NCBI RefSeq assembly: GCF_001434365.1
Contig: NZ_AZFN01000007.1
Coordinates: forward strand, 1-64,000
Length of the DNA: 64,000 nucleotides
Direction: 5' to 3'
Source of the DNA: Limosilactobacillus gastricus DSM 16045
Lineage (GTDB): Bacteria; Bacillota; Bacilli; Lactobacillales; Lactobacillaceae
The translations under genes were made by a program, and so were the position numbers. The notes beneath the pieces were generated by a model. The model worked only from the letters and a program-made list of their open reading frames with translations. It did not search any database and had not been told where the DNA came from. This document shows positions 18,556-26,291 of the stretch, piece by piece. Positions within the stretch are counted from its first letter, which is position 1; each line of letters begins with the position of its first letter.

Positions 18556-18960
18556 TTATTTCACCATCACACGAGTGGCAGCGGTTGCGGCCGTCCCGGC
18601 TGTATCCGCTGTATCAGCCGTATCAGCACGGCCACCCGATCCAGAAGTTCCGTTTTCACCCGACTGCCCCGAACTTGCTTTTTGCCCAGGGATCACTTTA
18701 TATTGATGATTCTTCAAGGTTGGTCCCTTGGGGGCTTTGTCAGCCGTCGACGCAACCGGCGCAACTGACGCAATATCAGCTACCTCGTTCGTATAGGTAC
18801 TACTTGTCTGCTTAGCCGACTTGGTAGAAAGTTTCGTTGAAACCGGCTGATCGCTTTGCTTGGTCGACTTTGTTTGTGGAGTCATAAATACGTAAACAAT
18901 TAAACCTAACCAGCCAACCAACGCAATGGTTAGTAATAATCCCCGGAATCGTTTCATCAT
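18556..18960 (-). CDS. Single-pass membrane protein with Gly/Ser linker and Ala-x-Thr triplets
   Basis: 134-residue protein with no family recognised. A basic start and one membrane helix (about residues 6-27, LLLTIALVGWLGLIVYVFM) precede an extracellular Ser/Thr/Lys-rich segment. Then come a run of Ala-first triplets (ADI-ASV-APV-AST-ADK-APK, about residues 61-78), a Gly/Ser linker and a final run ADT-ADT-ADT-AGT-AAT-AAT before RVMVK. These triplets match the repeat of the secreted protein two genes downstream, which argues that both work together. Its ATG overlaps the wecB stop (ATGA), so it is translationally coupled. It could anchor or receive the glycan chain; this is inference. Confidence 0.7.
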   Translation of the reverse strand: MMKRFRGLLLTIALVGWLGLIVYVFMTPQTKSTKQSDQPVSTKLSTKSAKQTSSTYTNEVADIASVAPVASTADKAPKGPTLKNHQYKVIPGQKASSGQSGENGTSGSGGRADTADTADTAGTAATAATRVMVK

Positions 18961-20072
18961 TTACCTCCCAAATACTCTGTTAACGCTTCTAAAATTCGCT
19001 CAGCTGCGTGACCATCTCCGTAAGGATTTGGCGCGGTTGCCATCTGTTGATAACGCACCTTATTGGTCAATAAAGCCGTTAACTGTGTTTTAATAACCTG
19101 TGGATCCGTTCCTACTAAGCGTAAGGTTCCAGCCGTTACTCCTTCAGGGCGTTCTGTTGTATCCCGCAATACTAGAACCGGTTTCCCCAGTGATGGGGCT
19201 TCTTCTTGCACCCCACCAGAATCAGTCAAAATCAAGTAGCTCCGAGCAGCCAAATTATGAAAATCGATCACCTCAAGTGGATCAATAATATGGACCCGCT
19301 CGACCCCATCAAAGACTTCATGCGCCACTTTTTGTACTCGCGGGCTGAGATGGGCAGGAAAAATCACTTCCACATCCGGTTGGGCCGCAACTACTTCTTT
19401 AATCGCCGTTAAAGCCCGGCGCATTGGTTCGCCCTGATTCTCTCGACGATGCATCGTAACCAGGAGTAATTTAGCATCAGGATTTTTAATCTGCGCGAGC
19501 ACTGGATGCTTAAAATCTTGAGTAACCGTGTATTGTAAGGCATCAATCGCCGTATTCCCGGTTACGACAATCTGCTTTTCAGGATGATGTTCCAGCAATA
19601 AATTTTGCTTACTTTGATCAGTCGGGGCGAAGTATAAAGTAGCTAAATCATCAGTAATCTGGCGATTCATCTCTTCAGGAAATGGATCATACTTTTGCCA
19701 CGTCCTTAATCCCGCTTCCACATGACCAACGGGGATTTGTTGATAAAATGCGGCTAAAGCAGCCGCCATCGTGGTAGAAGTATCACCATGAACCAGTACC
19801 ATTTCAGGTTGAACTTCTGGAATAACTTTAGCCATCTCACTCAAAACTCGATTGGTAATATCGGTTAAAGTTTGCCCACTTTTCATTAAATTAAAATCAT
19901 AATCAGGATGTAGGTCAAAATCTTCCAGCACCTGATCCAACATTTCGCGATGTTGTGCCGTCACGACGACAACTGATCTAAAATCTGACGATGCCTCAAG
20001 AGCTTTTACCACTGGCATCATTTTGATCGCCTCTGGGCGGGTCCCAAAAACCGTCATGATTGTACGTTGCAT
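18957..20072 (-). CDS. wecB: UDP-N-acetylglucosamine 2-epimerase (non-hydrolysing)
   Basis: Interconverts UDP-GlcNAc and UDP-ManNAc for surface polysaccharide or teichoic acid linkage units. 371 residues, the family's normal length. Visible are the N-terminal VFGTRPEAIKMMPV, VHGDTSTTMAAALAAFY, GHVEAGLRTW, PFPEEMNRQITDDLATLYFAPT, TMHRRENQG and LTDSGGVQEEAPSLGKPVLVLRDTTERPEG (UDP-binding). RBS GGAAGGGAAG lies before the ATG. First gene of the four-gene operon with the GT2 synthase and the two Ala-x-Thr proteins. It may also serve wall teichoic acid synthesis, so alone it does not prove a dedicated glycan. The symbol wecB/mnaA is by homology. Confidence 0.93.
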   Translation of the reverse strand: MQRTIMTVFGTRPEAIKMMPVVKALEASSDFRSVVVVTAQHREMLDQVLEDFDLHPDYDFNLMKSGQTLTDITNRVLSEMAKVIPEVQPEMVLVHGDTSTTMAAALAAFYQQIPVGHVEAGLRTWQKYDPFPEEMNRQITDDLATLYFAPTDQSKQNLLLEHHPEKQIVVTGNTAIDALQYTVTQDFKHPVLAQIKNPDAKLLLVTMHRRENQGEPMRRALTAIKEVVAAQPDVEVIFPAHLSPRVQKVAHEVFDGVERVHIIDPLEVIDFHNLAARSYLILTDSGGVQEEAPSLGKPVLVLRDTTERPEGVTAGTLRLVGTDPQVIKTQLTALLTNKVRYQQMATAPNPYGDGHAAERILEALTEYLGGK

Positions 20073-20370
20073 GCTATCTTCCCTTCCTACACCTATAATT
20101 CAATATATATGTAACTATATATTTTAAAAGATATAATTATATTAAAATTTAAGGAAAGATTTTTCAACACCTCATAATAACTAAATTATTCCGTTAGCTT
20201 AATTCGCTATCATTTCATAAACGGTCTTTTGCCTGTTATCCGAACTTAGTGAGAAATCATTCGAATTTACTGGTCGTAAACACGTCCATTTACTAACCAA
20301 CAACTTCAATCATTCGGCAAAATAAAAATCGCCCGATTAAAAAAATCGTGACGATTAATCGAAAAAAATT
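20073..20370. other. 298-base AT-rich gap upstream of wecB
   Basis: No gene is supported. The wecB-proximal part (about 20090-20155) is extremely AT-rich with several TATAAT-like hexamers on the minus strand, so the operon promoter is probably here, but no single -35/-10 pair stands out. Near 20325-20360, T-rich minus-strand hairpins (AATCGTcACGATT followed by T) probably terminate the phosphodiesterase gene. Confidence 0.4.
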
Positions 20371-22074
20371 TTAAAAACTACTTAAATAAGTCCACAATAC
20401 CAATCGGTTATGATCTAATTTGTTGATCTGATGCCAAACGCGTCGTAACTCACTGGGGCGATCGGTGACAACCCCATCAGCCCCCATTAGAATCATCCGG
20501 CGCATCATCATCGGGCTATCCACCGTCCAAGCAAAAATCCGCTGATGCTGAGCATGTGCTTGTTGCATAAACCGATTATTTAAACTGCCGTACTCCATCG
20601 TGTAGGCCTGGAATGAGGTTCGTGGATTCATTAAATTATAGCCCTGAATATCAACAATCGATAGGCGTGGAGCCGCATGGTGCATCTGGATTAAAGCCTG
20701 ATAATCAAGCGAATGTACTAAATCATGGTGGGTAATTAAGGTTTTAGCATACCGCTGGATAAAATGATTTACCATGAGCGGCGAATCATAGCGACTCGTT
20801 TTTAATTCCACAATTAATTTTTGATGATGTCGCTGGGCAACCTTCAGATATTGATCTAAACTCACTAATTTAGCCCGATGACCATTTTCCCTAACGGTAA
20901 TCTTTTCTAACTGCCGTAAGGTTAACTGGTGCGGTCGGCGACTAATCCCGGCTAATTTTTGCAAGTTTTCATCATGCAAAACCACAAATCGGCCGTCCTT
21001 GGTTTCATGGACGTCGATTTCAACATAATTTGGATGACTGGTTTGAATGGTCTTTAAAAGTGCCGGAATAGTGTTTTGAACTCCATTATGACCATTAACC
21101 CCCCGATGTGAAATAACAAGCGGCTTTTTAACCGCTATTTGATTCACCGCCTGTCCCTGATAAATTGCCTTCCCCAATAGCAATCCCAGCACCAGTAAAA
21201 ACAAGCAGCCCCAACGCCAATTTAATGGTTCCTGATTTCCGTCCTTCAAGTTCCTGGGGCCAACCAAAACCAACGTTAAACGAATCACCATAATCGCTAA
21301 GGCTAATTCACTAATGATTTGTAAACCACCAATTACTAATCCCATCATTGGCCTTGGCAGTTGAGCGATGGGAGAAACCCAGACTAACCCATAGATTAAC
21401 CATAAAATTAAGGTTGGCCACAAAATTGCTAAGCAGATCGATCGCCAAAGCAGTAGCCCGGCCCAGCCCTTGGTTTCTTGCCAACTTTTCTGAAGCGCCT
21501 GGCGAACCGCCAGGTGATCTAACATTATTTGGGGTAAAACCATAACCCAACGATACATTAAACAAACCGCTAGCAAATAAAGAATTGTTGCCGTTGCTAA
21601 TATCCAAGTATGGCGAGGTAAAAAATCTAACAGGAAGATCGGTAACTGGATTTGTGACCACAGCGGCGTCCGATACAGTAAATTTACCCATGGCAATCCA
21701 ACGAGCGCAATTAACAGCATGACGCCGATCCCGCCCCAACCATCTGGTCGCCAAATCTTGCCGGTCTTAAATTTAATTTGTTCTCCCTGACTAATAGAAA
21801 GCAACCCGTTAAACCAAACCGTCACCATCCAATAAGTTAAGACCAACGCAAGCAGAACTTCTAGGCCTAAGCCTAATAAAGCCCACGAATGATGATCAAT
21901 AACTAGCATCAAATTAGCAACCGTCACTAAGGGCCAATTAGCCGCATAAAACAGCTGGCTAGCTAGCCAGCGCCCCACTGGAATAATGATAAATTGTAAA
22001 ACTACCGACCAACTCAAGGTCCAAGCTAGCATGGCAAGCCAAGTTGAAACGGGCTGATTTTTCTTCTTTTGCAT
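20371..22074 (-). CDS. Membrane glycerophosphodiester phosphodiesterase
   Basis: 567-residue fusion of a membrane domain and a GP-PDE domain. The first about 320 residues hold some seven or eight hydrophobic segments (GPDPase_memb type), and residues about 325-560 form a TIM-barrel GP-PDE with VISHRGVNGHNGVQNT (catalytic His-Arg and His), VEIDVHETKDGRFVVLHD (Glu-x-Asp metal site), LIVELKTS and the terminal GADGVVTDRPSEL. It hydrolyses glycerophosphodiesters, possibly lipoteichoic acid or deacylated phospholipid, outside the membrane. The ATG at 22074 follows GGGG by seven bases; a TTG at 22080 is less likely. Single gene unit. Confidence 0.9.
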   Translation of the reverse strand: MQKKKNQPVSTWLAMLAWTLSWSVVLQFIIIPVGRWLASQLFYAANWPLVTVANLMLVIDHHSWALLGLGLEVLLALVLTYWMVTVWFNGLLSISQGEQIKFKTGKIWRPDGWGGIGVMLLIALVGLPWVNLLYRTPLWSQIQLPIFLLDFLPRHTWILATATILYLLAVCLMYRWVMVLPQIMLDHLAVRQALQKSWQETKGWAGLLLWRSICLAILWPTLILWLIYGLVWVSPIAQLPRPMMGLVIGGLQIISELALAIMVIRLTLVLVGPRNLKDGNQEPLNWRWGCLFLLVLGLLLGKAIYQGQAVNQIAVKKPLVISHRGVNGHNGVQNTIPALLKTIQTSHPNYVEIDVHETKDGRFVVLHDENLQKLAGISRRPHQLTLRQLEKITVRENGHRAKLVSLDQYLKVAQRHHQKLIVELKTSRYDSPLMVNHFIQRYAKTLITHHDLVHSLDYQALIQMHHAAPRLSIVDIQGYNLMNPRTSFQAYTMEYGSLNNRFMQQAHAQHQRIFAWTVDSPMMMRRMILMGADGVVTDRPSELRRVWHQINKLDHNRLVLWTYLSSF

Positions 22075-22225
22075 AAGCAATCCCCTTTAGTTGCTTTCAT
22101 TATACTAAATTGATGATCATGAGAATACGGGATTAAGGTTTCTAGTTATACTATTTGTTGTAAAGCATCTTATCTATAATTCTACTCAATCCCCCGCATT
22201 CGGCTTACTCGTGGGACGGGAAAGC

Positions 22226-22270
22226 AAAACAGGGACCAGAAATCTAATCGCCTAGCCTTCTGGTGCCTGC
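22226..22270 (-). terminator. Terminator after the DUF805 gene
   Basis: Stem CAGGnACCAGAA/TTCTGGTnCCTG with TTTTG on the minus strand, just after the DUF805 stop. Confidence 0.65.
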
Positions 22271-22284
22271 TTCATTATCTACAA

Positions 22285-22662
22285 TTAATCATCATCTTTA
22301 CTTGGTAAACAAGCAAGGACAAGCAATACTAAATGACCAATGCCAGTCAATAACTTAAGAAATACTAATCCCAAAGGCAAACCCGCATCTCTTAATCTCC
22401 GCACCGTCACCGCCCATCGTGGAATCAAAGTAACTAAATACCAGCCCGAAAACATCCAAAAGAAGATGACCACCTGATTGCCACTGAATGAAAGATGGTC
22501 ACCAACTGCTGCACCACGTAAAATCTTAAGACCAACTTGAATAAAGATCAAAATGATCCCAATTAAAGCATTCCAAAAGAATGCCCACCAGAACTGGGAA
22601 CGGGTACTTCTCCCTGTGAAGGTAAAATATCGCCGCCAAAAATCACTATATGCTTTAAACAT
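22285..22662 (-). CDS. DUF805 small membrane protein
   Basis: 125-residue inner-membrane protein of unknown function. It shows the DUF805 pattern: an N-terminal YFTFTGRSTRSQFWWAFFWN, two or three hydrophobic segments (about residues 28-48, 64-84 and 100-118), and the family's RRLRDAGLP motif. The C-terminus is acidic (SKDDD). AGGAGGTAAC lies before the ATG. It stands alone between a terminator and a small AbrB-like gene, so context gives no function. Confidence 0.85.
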   Translation of the reverse strand: MFKAYSDFWRRYFTFTGRSTRSQFWWAFFWNALIGIILIFIQVGLKILRGAAVGDHLSFSGNQVVIFFWMFSGWYLVTLIPRWAVTVRRLRDAGLPLGLVFLKLLTGIGHLVLLVLACLPSKDDD

Positions 22663-22767
22663 GACTGTTACCTCCTATCATTTCCTTGTTATTCTTTCTA
22701 TATGACAATGATATCATGAATGACTGCCTTGATATAATACCCATTTCTAAATTAATTTAACGATAAC

Positions 22768-22817
22768 GAAAAATAGCGCTCCAGTTCGCTATTTTTAGCA
22801 AACTAGAGCGCTATTTA
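22768..22817. terminator. Terminator after the AbrB-like gene
   Basis: Stem AAATAGCGCTC...GAGCGCTATTT with an inner GCTA/TAGC pairing and T-rich flanks; strong on the minus strand. Confidence 0.85.
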
Positions 22818-22838
22818 CCCTCAATTAATTTTCTTTCC

Positions 22839-23033
22839 TTAGAATTGGTAAGGAAGGAAAGCACCATGCTTTTTCGCTAATCCGTAAATTTCTTCTTGGT
22901 CACCGTTAGCTGGAATGTAAAAAATCACCCCATCTTCAGCAACACAAACCGTGTATTCCTTGGATTGTGGCTTGATTTGGCTTGGTACTGTCAGAACCAT
23001 AGATGTTCCAACCTTGCGTACTTTAACAGTCAT
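22839..23033 (-). CDS. AbrB/MazE-like small DNA-binding protein
   Basis: 64-residue protein with a SpoVT/AbrB-type swapped-hairpin pattern at the N-terminus (VKVRKVGTSMVLTVPSQI), typical of MazE/PemI-like antitoxins, followed by a short tail (EEIYGLAKKHGAFLPYQF). The ATG at 23033 follows GAGGTG by about seven bases; a GTG at 23042 overlaps that site. No toxin gene of the MazF/PemK type lies on either side, so it is either an orphan antitoxin or a stand-alone regulator. A minus-strand TATAAA lies about 25 bases upstream of the RBS. Its own terminator suggests a single-gene unit. Confidence 0.7.
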   Translation of the reverse strand: MTVKVRKVGTSMVLTVPSQIKPQSKEYTVCVAEDGVIFYIPANGDQEEIYGLAKKHGAFLPYQF

Positions 23034-23415
23034 TAAATTCACCTCACATTAACTTGTATTTTATACAAACACGCATAACCAAATACTTTCGAAATTATAT
23101 TAGCATCGTGCTACCTATGTTTGTTGATACAAATTAATTAAAGTGAGTACTTGCATTCATATAGCTGTGAATCAGTATTGTTCTTCAATTAATATATCTA
23201 TCACCATCTAAATATATAACTTACAGAATTATCGATTAACTTTTTACCGGACAGTTTATAAAAAGTGTGTACTGACCACCAAGTTCACAACTACGATTGG
23301 AACAGTCTTTTCGTCCCTTTTTACTCAATTCATCGATTCAAAATCATAATAAATGACACAGCATCATTTCAAATGGGCTGTTATTTAATATTTTTCTCAT
23401 TTTCGAAGTTCGTTA
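23034..23415. other. 382-base AT-rich gap with no gene
   Basis: Lies between the AbrB-like gene and the end of the MetE-like gene, both on the minus strand. It should hold the promoter of the former (near 23045-23110) and the terminator of the methionine operon, but I see no clear hairpin with a T-tract. Short ORFs here lack ribosome sites. Confidence 0.4.
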
Positions 23416-24531
23416 TCAACCCTCTGGCCAAACGTCTTGGGAAACTTTAACCACTAATTTAATCTTATTCCATTGTTCTTCACTTGTTAAGGAGTTTCCT
23501 TCTTCGGTAGAAGCAAAGCCACATTGAGTTGATAAAGCTAAATTCTTCAAAGGCACAAATTCTGTTGCCGCTTGGATCCGTTCTTTTAAGAGATCTTCAC
23601 TCTCTAATTCTGGGAATTTCGAAGTTACTAATCCTAGCACCACCCGAACATTGTCCCGGTTATTCCAGATCTGCTTCAATGGCGCAAAACTGCCGGCCCG
23701 ATCAGTATCATATTCTAAAAAGAAACCATCATAATTTAATTGGCCCAGATACTTCGCTACCACATCGTAACCACCACTAAAAAGATAAGTTGACTTAAAG
23801 TTTCCCCGGCAAACGTGAGTTGTAACGGTTAAATCCTCAGGAAGACCCTTTAAGGCCCCGTTAATGACCGTCACCGCATCTTCAGCTAGTTTCCGGTACT
23901 TAGCTTGTTCTTGGAAGTCGTCCTTAGTTTCCAGAAATTTAGCAATTAAGAAGGCCCAAGTAGTATCGTCTAATTGGATATAACGACAGCCTAAATCATA
24001 AAAATGTTGAATCGTTTGATGATAGGCTTGGGCGAGATCAGCCAGGTAATCTTCCCAATTGTCGTAAAAATTCAGGGCAAGGTCGCTTCGATTATCCCGG
24101 AAGAGCATCGTTGGTGATGGTATCGTTTGTTTCGGAATAACACCAGTTGGGGTTACGCTTTGTAAATATTTAAAGGCTTCAAAGAAGGGATGATCTGGAT
24201 TGTAGGCAATCTTTCCCGTTAAGCGCACATTATCTGTCCGGGTCTTACTGCCCTTAAACTTGTAGCTTTCATTATAGTCGTAACGTTCCGTCCCGTTCAA
24301 TCCCCACAAAAAGTCCAAATGCCACCAACTGCGACTAAATTCTCCATCCGTGACCGCTTTTAAACCGGCTGCTACTTCTGCTTGGACTAATTCTTGAATA
24401 TCCTTATTTTGCACTTGCTTTAAACCGGCTGCATCCAACTTGCCCGCCGCAAAATCAGCATGCGCCTGCTTTAAATCTGCCGGACGTAAGAATGAACCAA
24501 CGATATCAGCGTGAAAAAATTGTTTTGTCAT
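23416..24531 (-). CDS. MetE-like methyltransferase, YxjG/YxjH type
   Basis: 371-residue protein of the cobalamin-independent methionine synthase C-terminal-domain family, the short YxjG/YxjH form. It carries ADIVGSFLRP at the N-terminus, AVTDGEFSR, YIQLDDTTWAFL, the zinc-ligand-type His-Cys pair in TVTTHVCRGNF, FFLEYDTDRAG, and the C-terminal ALSTQCGFASTEEGN with a further Cys. It would transfer a methyl group to homocysteine; the natural donor of this short form is not settled. It starts three bases after the msrA stop and ends the second T-box operon, which supports a methionine role. Confidence 0.88.
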   Translation of the reverse strand: MTKQFFHADIVGSFLRPADLKQAHADFAAGKLDAAGLKQVQNKDIQELVQAEVAAGLKAVTDGEFSRSWWHLDFLWGLNGTERYDYNESYKFKGSKTRTDNVRLTGKIAYNPDHPFFEAFKYLQSVTPTGVIPKQTIPSPTMLFRDNRSDLALNFYDNWEDYLADLAQAYHQTIQHFYDLGCRYIQLDDTTWAFLIAKFLETKDDFQEQAKYRKLAEDAVTVINGALKGLPEDLTVTTHVCRGNFKSTYLFSGGYDVVAKYLGQLNYDGFFLEYDTDRAGSFAPLKQIWNNRDNVRVVLGLVTSKFPELESEDLLKERIQAATEFVPLKNLALSTQCGFASTEEGNSLTSEEQWNKIKLVVKVSQDVWPEG

Positions 24532-24534
24532 AAT

Positions 24535-25062
24535 CTATTCCTCACTATTGTTCCAATGTTGACTTATAAATTCCTGGCGCGCGCCCTCTTCTTCTCGCCA
24601 ACGCGCCGGGTTTTTCTTATAAAATGCTTGGTGATAATCTTCAGCTAGGTAAAAGGGCTGGGCCGGCTCAATTTGAGTCACAATTGGCTCGGTAAAGCGG
24701 CCACTTTGTGCTAATCGTGTACGCGAAGCGCGGGCCACTTGATTTTGATAAGCATCTTTAACAAAGATCACGGGCCGGTAATTATCCCCCCGATCCTGAA
24801 ATTGGCCAAAAGCATCCGTTGGATCGGTTTGTTGCCAATACAACTCCACTAATTGATCATAAGAGACTACTTCCGGATCAAAGGTGATCCGCACCGCTTC
24901 GGTATGCCCAGTTCCCCCATGTTTAACCTGCTCATAAGTCGGATCTTGCACATGACCGCCCGTATAGCCAGCCTCCACTTTTTGAATTCCGGGATAGGTA
25001 TCAAAAGGCTTTACCATACACCAAAAACAACCACCGGAAAAAATCGCCGTTTCTGAACTCAT
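24535..25062 (-). CDS. msrA: Peptide-methionine (S)-S-oxide reductase MsrA
   Basis: Repairs methionine-S-sulfoxide in proteins and free methionine. 175 residues, the usual length. The catalytic motif GGCFWC is at residues about 10-15, followed by [38 protein letters not shown] and the [10 protein letters not shown] region. The ATG at 25062 is six bases after GGGGGTG; an upstream in-frame start at 25104 would overlap the preceding gene. Middle gene of the metQ2-msrA-MetE-like operon under a methionine T-box, so repair of oxidised methionine is induced together with uptake and synthesis. Confidence 0.95.
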   Translation of the reverse strand: MSSETAIFSGGCFWCMVKPFDTYPGIQKVEAGYTGGHVQDPTYEQVKHGGTGHTEAVRITFDPEVVSYDQLVELYWQQTDPTDAFGQFQDRGDNYRPVIFVKDAYQNQVARASRTRLAQSGRFTEPIVTQIEPAQPFYLAEDYHQAFYKKNPARWREEEGARQEFISQHWNNSEE

Positions 25063-25079
25063 TCTATTCACCCCCTTAA

Positions 25080-25931
25080 TTACTTCTTGCCGTAAATCGG
25101 CCAAGCCGCCTGCTGCGCGCCATGATAAGTCTTTTGAATGGCCTTTTCGGTCGCTTCGGTCTGATAGGCCTTAACCACTGCTTGATAGACCTTATTATTT
25201 TTATTTTTGGCTTGTACCGCAATTATATTGACATAAGGCTTAGCGGCTTGGTTAATTTTTTCCATGTATAAGGCTTCTTTCCCGCCGGGTTTAATCTTAG
25301 CCGAAACGGCATAGTTACCATTAATTACTGCAGCATCAACTGATGTTAAGGCTCGTGGCGTTTGAGCCGGGTCCACCTCTTTGAATTTTAGGTTCTTCGG
25401 GTTGGACGTAATATCATTCAAAGATGGCTTAATCCCACTACCAGCCTTAACTTTAATCAAGCCAGCCGCTTGTAACATATTCAAGGCTCGTCCAATCGTG
25501 GTTGGCTCGTTTGGTAGTGCGATCGTAGCCCCATCCGGTAAATCGCTTAGCTTGCTATATTTTTTAGAATACAATCCTAAAGGCGAGATAACCGTATTTC
25601 CAATACTGACTAAATGAGCATTCTGACTTTTATTATAAGATTCAAAATAGTACTTGGTTAAACAAGCGTGCATATCAATTTCCCCATCTTTAAGGGCCTT
25701 ATCAGGTTGCACATAGTCATTGAAGACCACATATTGCAATTTGATATTTTGTTTAGCTAATCGCTTTTTCACGTTATTCCAAACCGGTTCCGAATCAGTC
25801 CCAACTAAACCCAGTTTCACGGTCGTTATCCGTGAACTTTGATAGCGCCGATAACCAAAATATCCAAGCCCACCTAAAACAACGATAATGACAATTAGCC
25901 ACCCCAACCAGCGTTTCACTTGACGACTCAT
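25080..25931 (-). CDS. MetQ paralogue, membrane-anchored methionine-binding protein
   Basis: 283-residue NlpA/MetQ-family binding protein, paralogous to the MetQ at 7.2-8.1 kb. Shared motifs are [74 protein letters not shown] and [22 protein letters not shown]. It has a membrane helix (about residues 8-28) and no lipobox Cys. GGAGG sits eight bases before the ATG at 25931; a TTG at 25955 is less likely. No ATPase or permease is encoded nearby, so it may feed the MetNI at 5.5-7.2 kb or bind a different methionine form. First gene of the T-box operon. Confidence 0.88.
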   Translation of the reverse strand: MSRQVKRWLGWLIVIIVVLGGLGYFGYRRYQSSRITTVKLGLVGTDSEPVWNNVKKRLAKQNIKLQYVVFNDYVQPDKALKDGEIDMHACLTKYYFESYNKSQNAHLVSIGNTVISPLGLYSKKYSKLSDLPDGATIALPNEPTTIGRALNMLQAAGLIKVKAGSGIKPSLNDITSNPKNLKFKEVDPAQTPRALTSVDAAVINGNYAVSAKIKPGGKEALYMEKINQAAKPYVNIIAVQAKNKNNKVYQAVVKAYQTEATEKAIQKTYHGAQQAAWPIYGKK

Positions 25932-25960
25932 CTTGATTTCCTCCAACTTCTTCAACCATG

Positions 25961-26233
25961 AAAAAAACGTCCTTAGGAATAGCGCTTGCCATTCCTAAGG
26001 ACGCTTGTGCGTGGTACCACCTTAGTTCAACCCTGATTGGATCCTCTTAGTACTCATACTTGAATACCGTGACTGAATACCGGTGTCACCCGTGAATCAT
26101 TTACAAACGCTCATGATTCTCATTTCCCAAAAGACCATGTTCGTTAATTGTTCGCACATCAGCTCCCAGCACCGCTGACTCTCTTGGCTGCTACTTAAGA
26201 AACTACTCATCTTTCATGATTGATGATTAATTG
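25961..26233 (-). promoter_or_regulatory. T-box riboswitch, methionine specifier, before the metQ paralogue
   Basis: Minus-strand leader with the canonical AAGGTGGTACCACG core (26010-26023) and a Stem I containing CAAGAGAGTCAGCGGTGCTGG (AG bulge and GGTG loop region). A long terminator CGTCCTTAGGAAT/ATTCCTAAGGACG followed by T7 lies at 25961-26003. The specifier is probably ATG at 26136-26138 in GAACATGG. Promoter: TTGACA (26263-26268) and TAGGAT (26240-26245), spaced 17. The gap from 25932 to 26291 is otherwise empty. Confidence 0.95.
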
Positions 26234-26291
26234 TGTTTTATCCTAACGAATTGATTAAAATCTGTCAAGAATTAAATTAGATTTTCTAATT

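Noticed and set aside
23353-23388. Eleven-codon ORF (MTQHHFKWAVI) as a fourth leader peptide
   Set aside because: No ribosome site, no following terminator, and no plus-strand gene downstream.
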